Translations under genes and position numbers: made by a program | From: CBDAMZ01 sp965197375 | GTDB lineage: Bacteria > Acidobacteriota > Vicinamibacteria > Vicinamibacterales > UBA8438 | Direction of reading: 5' to 3' | DNA: 64,000 bases | Assembly: GCA_965197375.1 (NCBI GenBank) | Contig: CBDAMZ010000010.1 | Coordinates: 124,001-188,000, forward strand | The notes under the pieces: generated by a model | What the model saw: only the letters and a program-made list of their open reading frames with translations | Database searches by the model: none | What the model was told of the DNA's origin: nothing | In this document: piece after piece, positions 8,031 to 15,945 of the stretch | Position numbering within the stretch: position 1 is the stretch's first letter | Layout: every line of letters starts with the position of its first letter

Positions 8031-9503
8031 ATGAGATGCGTGGCCGTCTGCCAGGACGAGTTCGTCGCAAAGACCCTACACCAAGCTCTTAGCGAAGCGC
8101 TCGACATCGAGTTTATCGTCGGGGACCGAATGCCAGCACGCCGCCTCCACGACGCCGGGATCCCTGTGCGCGCAGCGGATCCGCGTCGCATCGACACTTA
8201 CTTAAGAGCTAACGTTACACCAACCACCTGCCTGATCGTCGAGGATAATGGCAAGCGCAGCCTTCGTCCCATCCTCGAAGCGATCAGCGAAGCGGGTGCG
8301 ACGCTTGTCTACATCCTCGCCGTCGGTGAACGCGGTACGTGGTCCGTCGAGGAGTGGCGGGGAGACTTCCCAGACGTCACGCGCCTGAGCCTCGGCGATC
8401 TGCTTAAGGACACGCTACTAACGGCCCTCGGTCGCTCACTGACGCGCGCTCTGGTACAGCAGTACCAACGCCACTTCGCGGATGCGGACCGCGTGCTCAT
8501 CCTCCTGCATAACGACCCAGATCCTGATGCGCTGGCGAGCGGGCTGGCGTTGCGTAACCTGCTGCACCGGACGAAGGCAACAGCCATCCTCGGCGCGTTC
8601 CAAGGCGTCACTCGGCCGGAGAACATCAGGATGGCGAACCTCTTGGATATCCACGTGGAGACGGTCACGGCGCAGTCGCTGGCCGAATTTGATCGCCTCG
8701 CGACCGTCGATGTCCAGCCGCACTACTTCGGCGGCCTGCTGAACCGCGTCGATCTTGTGGTCGACCATCACCCGGAGCGAACGGGGTCTACGACCAGGTT
8801 CAAAGACATTCGAGCCGACTACGGTTCTGCGTCGACGATCCTCACTGAGCACCTACGTGCCGTTGACGTAAACATCTCTGAGCGAACCGCGACGGCGCTT
8901 CTTTACGCGATCAAGTCCGACACATTGTTCTTGTCTCGTCATACGAACCGGGTCGACCTCGACGCGTTTACGTTTCTCTATCCGCTAGCCGACGCAGCGC
9001 TGGTTCGCAAGATGGAAGGATCGGAAATCACGTTAGAACGACTGCAATACGTCACGCAGGCCATCCAGTCAGGACGCATTAACAACCAGGTTTTTTCGGC
9101 TCACGTGGGCCGTGCCCCCCGGGAAGACCTTATCCCTTACGTGGCTGACTTCCTGTTGCAACTCGAGGACGTCAAATGGTCGATCGTTTCCGGCGTCGTG
9201 AACGAACAATTAATCATCTCGGTGCGAAACCTCGGGTACTCGAGAGACGCGGGCGAATTCGTCAAGCAATGGTTCAACGACATCGGAAGCGCCGGCGGTC
9301 ACCGCGCAATGGCGAAGGCGGTCTTGCCAATTGAGACGTTTCACAGGAAGTTCGGCGAGCTGAAGGGTTCCGCGATCGCGAGCCTGCTTGGAGATCTCGC
9401 CTCGCAGTTCCTCAACGACCAGGCCGGCGACGAGCGCCGTGACGTAGGGCGGCTCGTTAAAACGTCAGGATCCGGTAGTGTGGCGACCTCATCCACCGAC
9501 TAA
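8031..9503 (+). CDS. DHH-family phosphoesterase (NrnA/RecJ-like)
   Basis: A 490-residue cytosolic protein. The DHH phosphoesterase core spans about residues 150-310, with NDPDPDA at 161-167 and VDHHPE at 244-249, both metal-binding motifs. A DHHA1-type substrate domain follows, with the glycine-rich GSAGGHRAMAKA near the end. The first 140 residues look like a degenerate Rossmann or TrkA-N-like unit, an arrangement seen in some archaeal and bacterial DHH proteins. Family members degrade nanoRNA, pAp or cyclic dinucleotides (pGpG, pApA). Which one applies here cannot be decided. ATG 8031 is the first start after a stop-rich intergenic stretch. Confidence 0.8.
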   Translation: MRCVAVCQDEFVAKTLHQALSEALDIEFIVGDRMPARRLHDAGIPVRAADPRRIDTYLRANVTPTTCLIVEDNGKRSLRPILEAISEAGATLVYILAVGERGTWSVEEWRGDFPDVTRLSLGDLLKDTLLTALGRSLTRALVQQYQRHFADADRVLILLHNDPDPDALASGLALRNLLHRTKATAILGAFQGVTRPENIRMANLLDIHVETVTAQSLAEFDRLATVDVQPHYFGGLLNRVDLVVDHHPERTGSTTRFKDIRADYGSASTILTEHLRAVDVNISERTATALLYAIKSDTLFLSRHTNRVDLDAFTFLYPLADAALVRKMEGSEITLERLQYVTQAIQSGRINNQVFSAHVGRAPREDLIPYVADFLLQLEDVKWSIVSGVVNEQLIISVRNLGYSRDAGEFVKQWFNDIGSAGGHRAMAKAVLPIETFHRKFGELKGSAIASLLGDLASQFLNDQAGDERRDVGRLVKTSGSGSVATSSTD

Positions 9504-9546
9504 AACGTGCCATGCCGCCTCGAGTCGCCAAATCACTTAAAGTAGC

Positions 9547-11010
9547 CTACACAAGGCGTTGCGAAAGCGATGACGTTCCAGATGTCACGCGGTCATCGTC
9601 TGGCGTCTTGTCGATTGACTCCCCGCTGGCACCGACGACAGTGTCGACGAACTGACGGAACCCATCCTCGTAGCCGCGATCGACAAGTTCTGCTAGCGCC
9701 TGTCGGCGATCGGACCGTTCATCGTAGCACCCGTTGAAGTCGAGTGGTCCCAGTGGATTGTGGGTCGGACGAACCTGAAACACTACCTGGAAGAGCCCAC
9801 TGCGCGTGGCGATCGCGTCGTGAAGCGAAGCCGTCTCGAACGCAGCAAGGTACTCGCCCACTCCCCCACGGGCGTCCCGTCGGCCTGAGCTCAACGCATG
9901 CGGCCCCGGTGCCTCCGGGAGCGCAGCCACCAGAATGACCTGCTCCGCCCCAGCGCTGGCCACTTCCTCCAGGAGACGCGCGGTCCCACCCGGACGGTCA
10001 CACAGGCGGTGGGTTTCACCGCGCCATTCGCTGTCTGCGGCGAAGGTCGCCGGATGCGGCTCAGTGGCTACCGGTAGGCTCAGCGCGGCGGCCAGAGCAT
10101 CCATCGCGTGACGCCGGTCCGCACCAGCTAAGTCAATCGTCTCTAGTTGACGCTGATTCCCCAACAGGTCGAGGCGCTTCAGGAAGAAGCCGTGGCGGTG
10201 CGGCTGTGCCAGCAAGGCAAAGACAAGGTCGCGGCGAGTATCGATGTCGTGCGCAAGGAGGAGCAGCTCGCGAAACCCGGGCTGGCCGATATTCTCCGCT
10301 AATAACTCGGCGTACCTCTCACCCAGATCGTGACCGGCAGGCTTGGCAATTCGAGCGGCACCACGCATGATGTGCCACAACCCGCTACCGAACCAGTCAA
10401 CGCCAAGAGCCGCGTCCAGAGGGGCGCTCAAGAGACGCCACCACAGTGCGCCACGCGCGCGTCGCCGCACGCGCGATCGCATGGCGCTCCAGACAGCGTC
10501 GACGGCCAAAAATACCAGGAGCGCGAGCACCATAATGGCCACCAGCCCCTGAAGATAGACTGGGAATACCGTCGGCGCGGAGATAATTTCCAGCCATTGC
10601 GCGTACGTAGCGGCAACTGATTCGCCGGCCTCTAACCCGATCGATCGCAAGAAAAACGCCAGTGGAAAAGCGACGACCGCGCCCGCGAGGATGACGAGCG
10701 GTAGAAGCGCCACCCCCAAAGCAACAACGAGTGTCAACGCAGCTGCGCGAAACGTCGCTCGCCATCGATATAACCGCTTGACACCTTTGGCGCGCCAGAG
10801 GCCCCGCGGCTCCCACAGACGGGCCGCGCCATCGACAGCGGCAAACATGGCGCCAATAGCGCCAATGCCACGACCGGCGACGAGATCGATCTTGATACCG
10901 GCTTCGTCCAAGGCACGCAATACACCGGCGTGATAGGCACCGGCGGTTCCGGTGCCCGTCAACACGAGCGCGGTTCTCAACTGTGGGGAGTAGTGCGGCG
11001 GCGGCTTCAA
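9547..11010 (-). CDS. Patatin-like protein lacking the catalytic serine, with membrane segments
   Basis: A 487-residue protein. The N-terminus has the patatin phospholipase fold start (ALVLTGTGTAGAYHAGVLRAL, residues 14-34), but the nucleophile elbow GxSxG reads GRGIG (46-50), with glycine (GGC) in place of serine. Two or three hydrophobic segments (about residues 85-115 and 150-175) interrupt the domain. The C-terminal part has EQVILVAALPEAPG, as in patatin-like proteins. It is probably a membrane-bound, catalytically dead relative with a structural or regulatory role; that is inference. The frame is clean and codon use normal, so it is not a decayed gene. Confidence 0.65.
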   Translation of the reverse strand: MKPPPHYSPQLRTALVLTGTGTAGAYHAGVLRALDEAGIKIDLVAGRGIGAIGAMFAAVDGAARLWEPRGLWRAKGVKRLYRWRATFRAAALTLVVALGVALLPLVILAGAVVAFPLAFFLRSIGLEAGESVAATYAQWLEIISAPTVFPVYLQGLVAIMVLALLVFLAVDAVWSAMRSRVRRRARGALWWRLLSAPLDAALGVDWFGSGLWHIMRGAARIAKPAGHDLGERYAELLAENIGQPGFRELLLLAHDIDTRRDLVFALLAQPHRHGFFLKRLDLLGNQRQLETIDLAGADRRHAMDALAAALSLPVATEPHPATFAADSEWRGETHRLCDRPGGTARLLEEVASAGAEQVILVAALPEAPGPHALSSGRRDARGGVGEYLAAFETASLHDAIATRSGLFQVVFQVRPTHNPLGPLDFNGCYDERSDRRQALAELVDRGYEDGFRQFVDTVVGASGESIDKTPDDDRVTSGTSSLSQRLV

Positions 11011-11030
11011 AGGAACGGAGGTGATGGGTC

Positions 11031-11510
11031 TTATCCTTTGCTCGATGTATCGTGAATGGTTATAAGCTCGACGATCTCAAAGCAACGGACGCCGTTTGGT
11101 GTTGGCACCTCAATCTCGTCACCCTCCTCCTTGCCCACGATGGCTCGGCCAATCGGCGACGCAGCAGAGATCAGGCCAAGGCTGGGATCGGCGTCCTCTG
11201 GCATCACCAGCCGATAGACGACCGCCCCGCCGCCTTGGGGCTCACGCAGCCGAACCGTCGAACCGAAGGCCGCACGATCGTGGGGAAGCTTGTCCAGATT
11301 CATTAAAGCGATCTCGGACACACGCTTCAGAAGCATACTGAGCCGCGCTTCGACTAGCCGTTGCCGCTCCTTGGCCGCCTGATACTCAGCATTCTCTCTG
11401 AGGTCGCCAAGCTCACGCGCCCGCTGGATCTCTTTTGGTAGCTCCCGCTTTAATTCACGCTGGAGCGTTTTGATCTGAACCTCGTAATGTTTGAGGAGGC
11501 GCGCTTTCAT
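11031..11510 (-). CDS. greA: Transcription elongation factor GreA
   Basis: 159 residues from ATG 11510, which gives the usual family length (158 in E. coli). The N-terminal coiled coil carries the catalytic acidic tip (ELGDLRENAEYQAAKERQ), and the C-terminal FKBP-like domain has AASPIGRAIVGKEEGDEIEV. GreA enters the RNA polymerase secondary channel and stimulates cleavage of backtracked transcripts. It is convergent in position to nothing and divergent from the methyltransferase gene at 11576, with only about 65 bases between starts. Confidence 0.93.
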   Translation of the reverse strand: MKARLLKHYEVQIKTLQRELKRELPKEIQRARELGDLRENAEYQAAKERQRLVEARLSMLLKRVSEIALMNLDKLPHDRAAFGSTVRLREPQGGGAVVYRLVMPEDADPSLGLISAASPIGRAIVGKEEGDEIEVPTPNGVRCFEIVELITIHDTSSKG

Positions 11511-11575
11511 CAGACCCAGCCGTCGGTAGCGTAGCACATCTGTTATGCTCGCTCAGTTTACTCAGGCGCGCGTTT

Positions 11576-12397
11576 GTGAAAACCGTCACTAGTCGTCAGA
11601 ACGCGCTCGTAGCCAGGTTCCGGGCCGTCGCTCGTGCACGGCGGGCAGTGCGCTGCCATCTACTGCTCGACGGCGTACGCCTCGTCAAGGAAGCGCGGCA
11701 GGCCGGCGTACGCCTCGAGGCCGTCATCGTTTCGGCGCCAGCGCTCCGCCGTCGGAACGCGGCTCTCGTGCCATTGGTCACGGATCTCGAGACAGAGGGC
11801 GTGGAGGTGATAGCGGGGTCCGAATCGGTGCTGGCGGCGGTCAGCCCGGTTCGCACAGCCTCGATCGCCGTGGCGATCGGCCGACATCGACCCATGGCGC
11901 TCGACGACATTTTCTCTCATGGGGCCGAGGCCGGCGCGAGTGCCTGCGTCATCGGGCTCGTCGGAGTCCAGGATCCTGGCAACGTGGGCACGATTATCCG
12001 TGCGGCCGACGCGGCCGGCGTTGGCGGCGTTGCGGTGGCTGCTACCTCGGCCGATCCCTTCGGCTGGAAAGCGCTGCGTGGCGCAATGGGCAGCACCTTT
12101 CGGTTGCCCGTCGTAGATACCGGTGACCCACGGACCGTCGTCGAGACCGCGCGCGCCAACCATGCGCGAGTCCTGGCAGCGGTTCCACGTGGCGGCCAGT
12201 CGATCTACGACGTTGATCTCACCGGGTCCGTGCTGATATTGCTCGGGGGCGAAGGTGCCGGGCTCGAAAGTCCCCTTAGCGACGCGTCCGATGGCCTGGT
12301 GACCGTCCCCATGGCTCGGTCAGTCGAGTCACTCAACGTCGCAGCAGCAGCATCGGTCATTCTCTACGAAGCGAGACGGCAACGGTTAAACCGATGA
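11576..12397 (+). CDS. TrmH/SpoU-family RNA 2'-O-methyltransferase
   Basis: A 273-residue protein starting at GTG 11576. It has an N-terminal substrate-binding subdomain (SRQNALVARFRAVARARRAVRCHLLLDGVRLVKEA) and the C-terminal knotted SPOUT domain with the three family motifs: GLVGVQDPGNVGTIIRAADAAG, LLGGEGAGL and MARSVESLNVAAAASVILYEA. It transfers methyl from S-adenosylmethionine to a ribose 2'-OH in rRNA or tRNA. RlmB-like or TsnR-like activity are both possible. The stop overlaps the rarA start as ATGA, so the two are co-translated. Confidence 0.9.
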   Translation: MKTVTSRQNALVARFRAVARARRAVRCHLLLDGVRLVKEARQAGVRLEAVIVSAPALRRRNAALVPLVTDLETEGVEVIAGSESVLAAVSPVRTASIAVAIGRHRPMALDDIFSHGAEAGASACVIGLVGVQDPGNVGTIIRAADAAGVGGVAVAATSADPFGWKALRGAMGSTFRLPVVDTGDPRTVVETARANHARVLAAVPRGGQSIYDVDLTGSVLILLGGEGAGLESPLSDASDGLVTVPMARSVESLNVAAAASVILYEARRQRLNR

Positions 12398-13776
12398 GAC
12401 CAGGCCAATTGTTCGATCCAAACGAACCGGGTGTCTCGAACGTTCCAGCACCACTCGCCGAGCGTATGCGACCACGCACCTTTGACGATTTCGTCGGTCA
12501 GGAAGAGATCCTGGCACCCGGCCGGCCGCTCCGCGAAGCCATCGAGCGCGACGCGCTGCAGTCGATCATCCTGTGGGGCCCACCCGGTACCGGCAAGACA
12601 ACACTGGCACACCTCATGGCCGCGGCGACGCAGGCGCGCTTCATTACCTTCAGTGCGGTTTTGTCAGGCATGAAGGAAATCAGGGCGGTAATGGCAGAGG
12701 CGCAGGAGGCCAGGCGCCGGCTAGGCCGGCGAACAATTTTGTTCGTCGACGAGATCCACCGATTCAACAAAGCCCAGCAGGATGCGTTTCTCCCCTGTGT
12801 TGAGGCCGGCGACATCGTCTTAGTCGGCGCAACGACCGAGAATCCATCATTTGAGGTCAACGCGGCCTTATTGTCACGCTCGAAGGTGTTCGTCCTACGT
12901 CCACTGACGAGCGATGAAGTGCGAGCCGTGCTCGAACGTGCGCTCGCGGACACGGAGCGAGGACTCGGCAGTGCCCGGCTGGAGGTGAATAACGACGCGC
13001 TCGAAGCGATCGCTCAACATGCCAACGGCGATGCGCGGGTCGCACTCAATCTACTGGAGCTGGCCGAAACCATCGCCGGATCGCGTGCCCAGGGTGCAAA
13101 ACATGCCTGGACCTCACCCGCGCCCTCACGACGCATCGACCGGAGACTGTTGTCGCATGCGGTGCAAAAGCGCGCGCTGCTCTATGACAAGTCTGGCGAG
13201 GAGCACTACAACCTCATCTCGGCGCTGCACAAATCGCTGCGCAATAGCGATCCGGACGCGGGCATCTATTGGCTCGCGCGCATGCTCGAGGCTGGCGAGG
13301 ACCCTCTGTACGTCTCGAGGCGTCTTATCCGTTTCGCCTCGGAGGACATCGGCAACGCCGATCCGAACGCGCTCGCCATTGCCGTGGCCGCCAAGGATGC
13401 GGTGCACTTCATCGGGATGCCAGAGGGTAACACGGCGCTCGCGCAGGCGGTCACGTATCTGGCAACCGCGCCGAAGAGCAATGCGGTCTACGCAGCTTAC
13501 GGTCGAGCGGCCTCGGATGCGCACCAAGCGATGGCCGAGCCGGTCCCCCTGCACCTGCGAAACGCGCCGACGCCGCTCATGCAGAATCTGGACTACGGCA
13601 AGGAATACCGATACGCCCACAATGAGGAGGAGGGAATCGCGGCAATGGACTGCTTGCCTCCTAGCCTTATAGGCCGGACGTACTACCGGCCGACGGACCG
13701 AGGCTATGAGAAGGAAATCTCCAGGCGGATCGCAGCATGGCGTGCCTCGAAGGAAAAACCGAGGGGTGAAAGCTGA
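12394..13776 (+). CDS. rarA: Replication-associated recombination protein A (AAA+ ATPase)
   Basis: A 460-residue RarA/MgsA/WRNIP1 protein. The N-terminal AAA+ module has Walker A GPPGTGKT (62-69), Walker B LFVDE (116-120) followed by IHRFNKAQQDAFLP, and sensor 1 GATTENPSFEVN. The C-terminal half carries the family signature (LISALHKSLRNSDPDAGIYWLARMLEAGEDP). It is known to act at stalled forks together with SSB and RecA. ATG 12394 overlaps the previous stop. Confidence 0.96.
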   Translation: MRPGQLFDPNEPGVSNVPAPLAERMRPRTFDDFVGQEEILAPGRPLREAIERDALQSIILWGPPGTGKTTLAHLMAAATQARFITFSAVLSGMKEIRAVMAEAQEARRRLGRRTILFVDEIHRFNKAQQDAFLPCVEAGDIVLVGATTENPSFEVNAALLSRSKVFVLRPLTSDEVRAVLERALADTERGLGSARLEVNNDALEAIAQHANGDARVALNLLELAETIAGSRAQGAKHAWTSPAPSRRIDRRLLSHAVQKRALLYDKSGEEHYNLISALHKSLRNSDPDAGIYWLARMLEAGEDPLYVSRRLIRFASEDIGNADPNALAIAVAAKDAVHFIGMPEGNTALAQAVTYLATAPKSNAVYAAYGRAASDAHQAMAEPVPLHLRNAPTPLMQNLDYGKEYRYAHNEEEGIAAMDCLPPSLIGRTYYRPTDRGYEKEISRRIAAWRASKEKPRGES

Positions 13777-13950
13777 GTGCCTCGTTTCATCAATGACATC
13801 GGTATTCGGCTGACGATGCATTCTCCAAGGATCGTGCTGGACGTCGCATCAGGCAGGGTCAGACATTCCAGGCGCGCTCTCTCTGATCGCCTCGCAATGG
13901 CCGGACGCATCTTCTATCGGTGGGCCCTCGGCACGTCACTGTCTCTATGA
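13777..13950 (+). CDS. Possible small ORF directly after rarA
   Basis: A GTG start abuts the rarA stop with no gap and opens a 57-codon frame (MPRFINDIGIRLTMHSPRIVLDV... to ALGTSLSL). It is basic, and no family is recognised. Placement suggests coupling, but the content is not convincingly protein-like and no Shine-Dalgarno other than inside rarA is visible. Confidence 0.2.
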   Translation: MPRFINDIGIRLTMHSPRIVLDVASGRVRHSRRALSDRLAMAGRIFYRWALGTSLSL

Positions 13951-13971
13951 TACCGACCACTTGGCGATTAC

Positions 13972-14148
13972 ATGCCTGGCACGCTCTACTACCTCGGCCG
14001 CGGCCTGCAGTTGCTCGGAATGTGGTTGCTGGTGGTTGCGCTTTTCACGGCTGGCCCACTCGGACCAAACCCGCGTTTCTTCTGGATAGGAGTAAGCGTC
14101 TTCGCCGCTGGCTGGTTTATCGTCCGCCAGCGCGTTGGCAAGCCTTAA
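13972..14148 (+). CDS. Small two-helix membrane protein (58 aa)
   Basis: A 58-residue frame from ATG 13972 to TAA. The protein has two clear hydrophobic helices (LLGMWLLVVALFTAGPL and FFWIGVSVFAAGWFIV) joined by a proline-rich turn, and a basic end RQRVGKP, as expected for a real inner-membrane miniprotein with its C-terminus in the cytoplasm. It sits between rarA and the convergent mutL, whose stop is 11 bases away. I know of no named family. The helix pattern makes chance unlikely. Confidence 0.6.
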   Translation: MPGTLYYLGRGLQLLGMWLLVVALFTAGPLGPNPRFFWIGVSVFAAGWFIVRQRVGKP

Positions 14149-14158
14149 GCTGAACGTC

Positions 14159-15940
14159 CTAGATTCTCTGAAAGCCTTTTTCAATTTCCCGGCGCGTCAG
14201 GCGAAGGATGACGGGGCGTCCGTGCGGACAGATAGAGGAGTAGGCCGTTCGGCGGAGCTCGCCAAGGATATACGTCATCTTTTCAAACGTCAGCCGGTCG
14301 TTTGCTTTAACAGCCGCGTGGCACGCGGTCGTCGAGGCGATTCGACGCAGCGCCTCCTCTACCCCTGATCCACAGTCAAACCCGTCGAGATCGTCTGCGA
14401 GGGCACGCACAGCCGCTTCGCACGCCGGCCGTTGGAGCAGGCAGGGAGCAGCGGTAACTCGTACACTGTCGCCACCGAAATATTCAACGTCAAACCCGAA
14501 GTGCTGAAGACCGGCAACGTGGGTCTCTAGAACCTCGCGTTGAGTAGGTGGGAGCTCAAGCAAGAGCGGTTCCAACAACCGCTGGCTTTCCAACGGCCCC
14601 TCGGTTAGCCGTTCCATTACCTGCTCGAACAACACCCGCTCATGCGCGACGTGCTGATCGATGATCGCGACGCCGTCGTTGTCAACCGCCACGATGAACG
14701 TGTCGCGGAACTGGCCCAAGGGAACAAACGGCTGCTGGTCCGGACCCAGCGTGCTCACCCACCCGACTGTGATCGTCGTTCCAGAATCTTCGCGCACGCC
14801 GGCCGGAGGGCTTGGCTCCCCAACGCGCTCCTGGCGACGCCCCGTCACCGAGGCCCACGGGCTGCTGGCGCCGATTCCTGCCACGACCCCAGGCATCGAC
14901 TGCGACGCCGACTCCGCCGTTCTGGCACGGTCTGGACGGAGCGCGAGGTTTGGCGGCGCATCACGACCGAGCGCGTCACCCAAAGCGCGACGCAACAGTT
15001 CGTGCACGAGCGACTGCTCGAGAAACCGCACCTCTGCCTTCATCGGATGCACGTTGACGTCAACCCGGTCCGGCGGGATCTGGAGAAAGAGATGAGCTTC
15101 CGGGTTCCGTGGCTTGATAGTGGCGCGGCTGTACGCCTCACTGATCGCATGAGCGATCGTTCGGTCCTTAACGACACGACAATTGACAAAGAAATTTTGT
15201 GGCCCTCGCGTGGAACCCTGATCCGCAAGTGCCGCCACGTAACCGAACACTCGAATCCCACCCGCCTCTTTCTGAACCTCTACCAGGTCTGGCCGCTCAC
15301 CGTACAGTTGAAAAAAGCGCATCGCCACTTCGTTTGCTGGTGGGCACTGCAACAGACGCCGGCCGGCACTCGTCAGGGTAAATCCAACCTCTGGATGTCC
15401 CAGGGCTAACTGGGTAACCGCGCGTGAAATCTGTGAGGATTCCGCTCCGTCTGACTTCAGAAATTTTCGACGCGCTGGAACGTTGTAGAAAAGGTCCGAG
15501 ACTTCGACCGTGGCACCTTGGGCCATACCGACTACACCGGTCGCCACCGTCACCCCGCCGTCCACACGGATTTCGGCACCGTGGGACGCCGCGCGCGCGC
15601 GGGTACGGAGCCTTAAATGAGAAACAGACGCGATACTGGGTAATCCCTCGCCGCGAAACCCAAGCGTCCGGATGGCACCGAGGTCCTCGAGCCGGCTGAG
15701 CTTGCTGGTAGCGTGACGCTCGAGTGCACGGGCAGCGTCCTCGGCCGTCATGCCTTCACCATCGTCTTCCACCCGGATCAGCTTCTTTCCACCGGACTCG
15801 ATCGTGATGGCGACCCGCGTTGCGCCAGCATCGAGCGCGTTTTCAACCAATTCCTTAACGGCCGATGCAGGCCGCTCGACCACCTCACCGGCAGCGATCT
15901 GATTGACCAGCCCGACAGGCAATCGATGGATCTTAACCAC
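14159..15940 (-). CDS. mutL: DNA mismatch repair protein MutL
   Basis: 593 residues. The GHKL ATPase domain begins with IAAGEVVERPASAVKELVENALDAGA and contains GFRGEGL and VEVSDLFYNVPARRKFLK. The C-terminal dimerisation/endonuclease domain has the metal-site set DQHVAHERVLFE (428-439, with V instead of the usual A), ACHAAVK (539-545) and CPHGRP (571-576). It is therefore a nicking MutL, as in bacteria lacking MutH. It couples MutS recognition to strand removal. It is last in the long minus-strand run, 5 bases after ppdK. Confidence 0.96.
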   Translation of the reverse strand: MVKIHRLPVGLVNQIAAGEVVERPASAVKELVENALDAGATRVAITIESGGKKLIRVEDDGEGMTAEDAARALERHATSKLSRLEDLGAIRTLGFRGEGLPSIASVSHLRLRTRARAASHGAEIRVDGGVTVATGVVGMAQGATVEVSDLFYNVPARRKFLKSDGAESSQISRAVTQLALGHPEVGFTLTSAGRRLLQCPPANEVAMRFFQLYGERPDLVEVQKEAGGIRVFGYVAALADQGSTRGPQNFFVNCRVVKDRTIAHAISEAYSRATIKPRNPEAHLFLQIPPDRVDVNVHPMKAEVRFLEQSLVHELLRRALGDALGRDAPPNLALRPDRARTAESASQSMPGVVAGIGASSPWASVTGRRQERVGEPSPPAGVREDSGTTITVGWVSTLGPDQQPFVPLGQFRDTFIVAVDNDGVAIIDQHVAHERVLFEQVMERLTEGPLESQRLLEPLLLELPPTQREVLETHVAGLQHFGFDVEYFGGDSVRVTAAPCLLQRPACEAAVRALADDLDGFDCGSGVEEALRRIASTTACHAAVKANDRLTFEKMTYILGELRRTAYSSICPHGRPVILRLTRREIEKGFQRI

Positions 15941-15945
15941 AGGCC

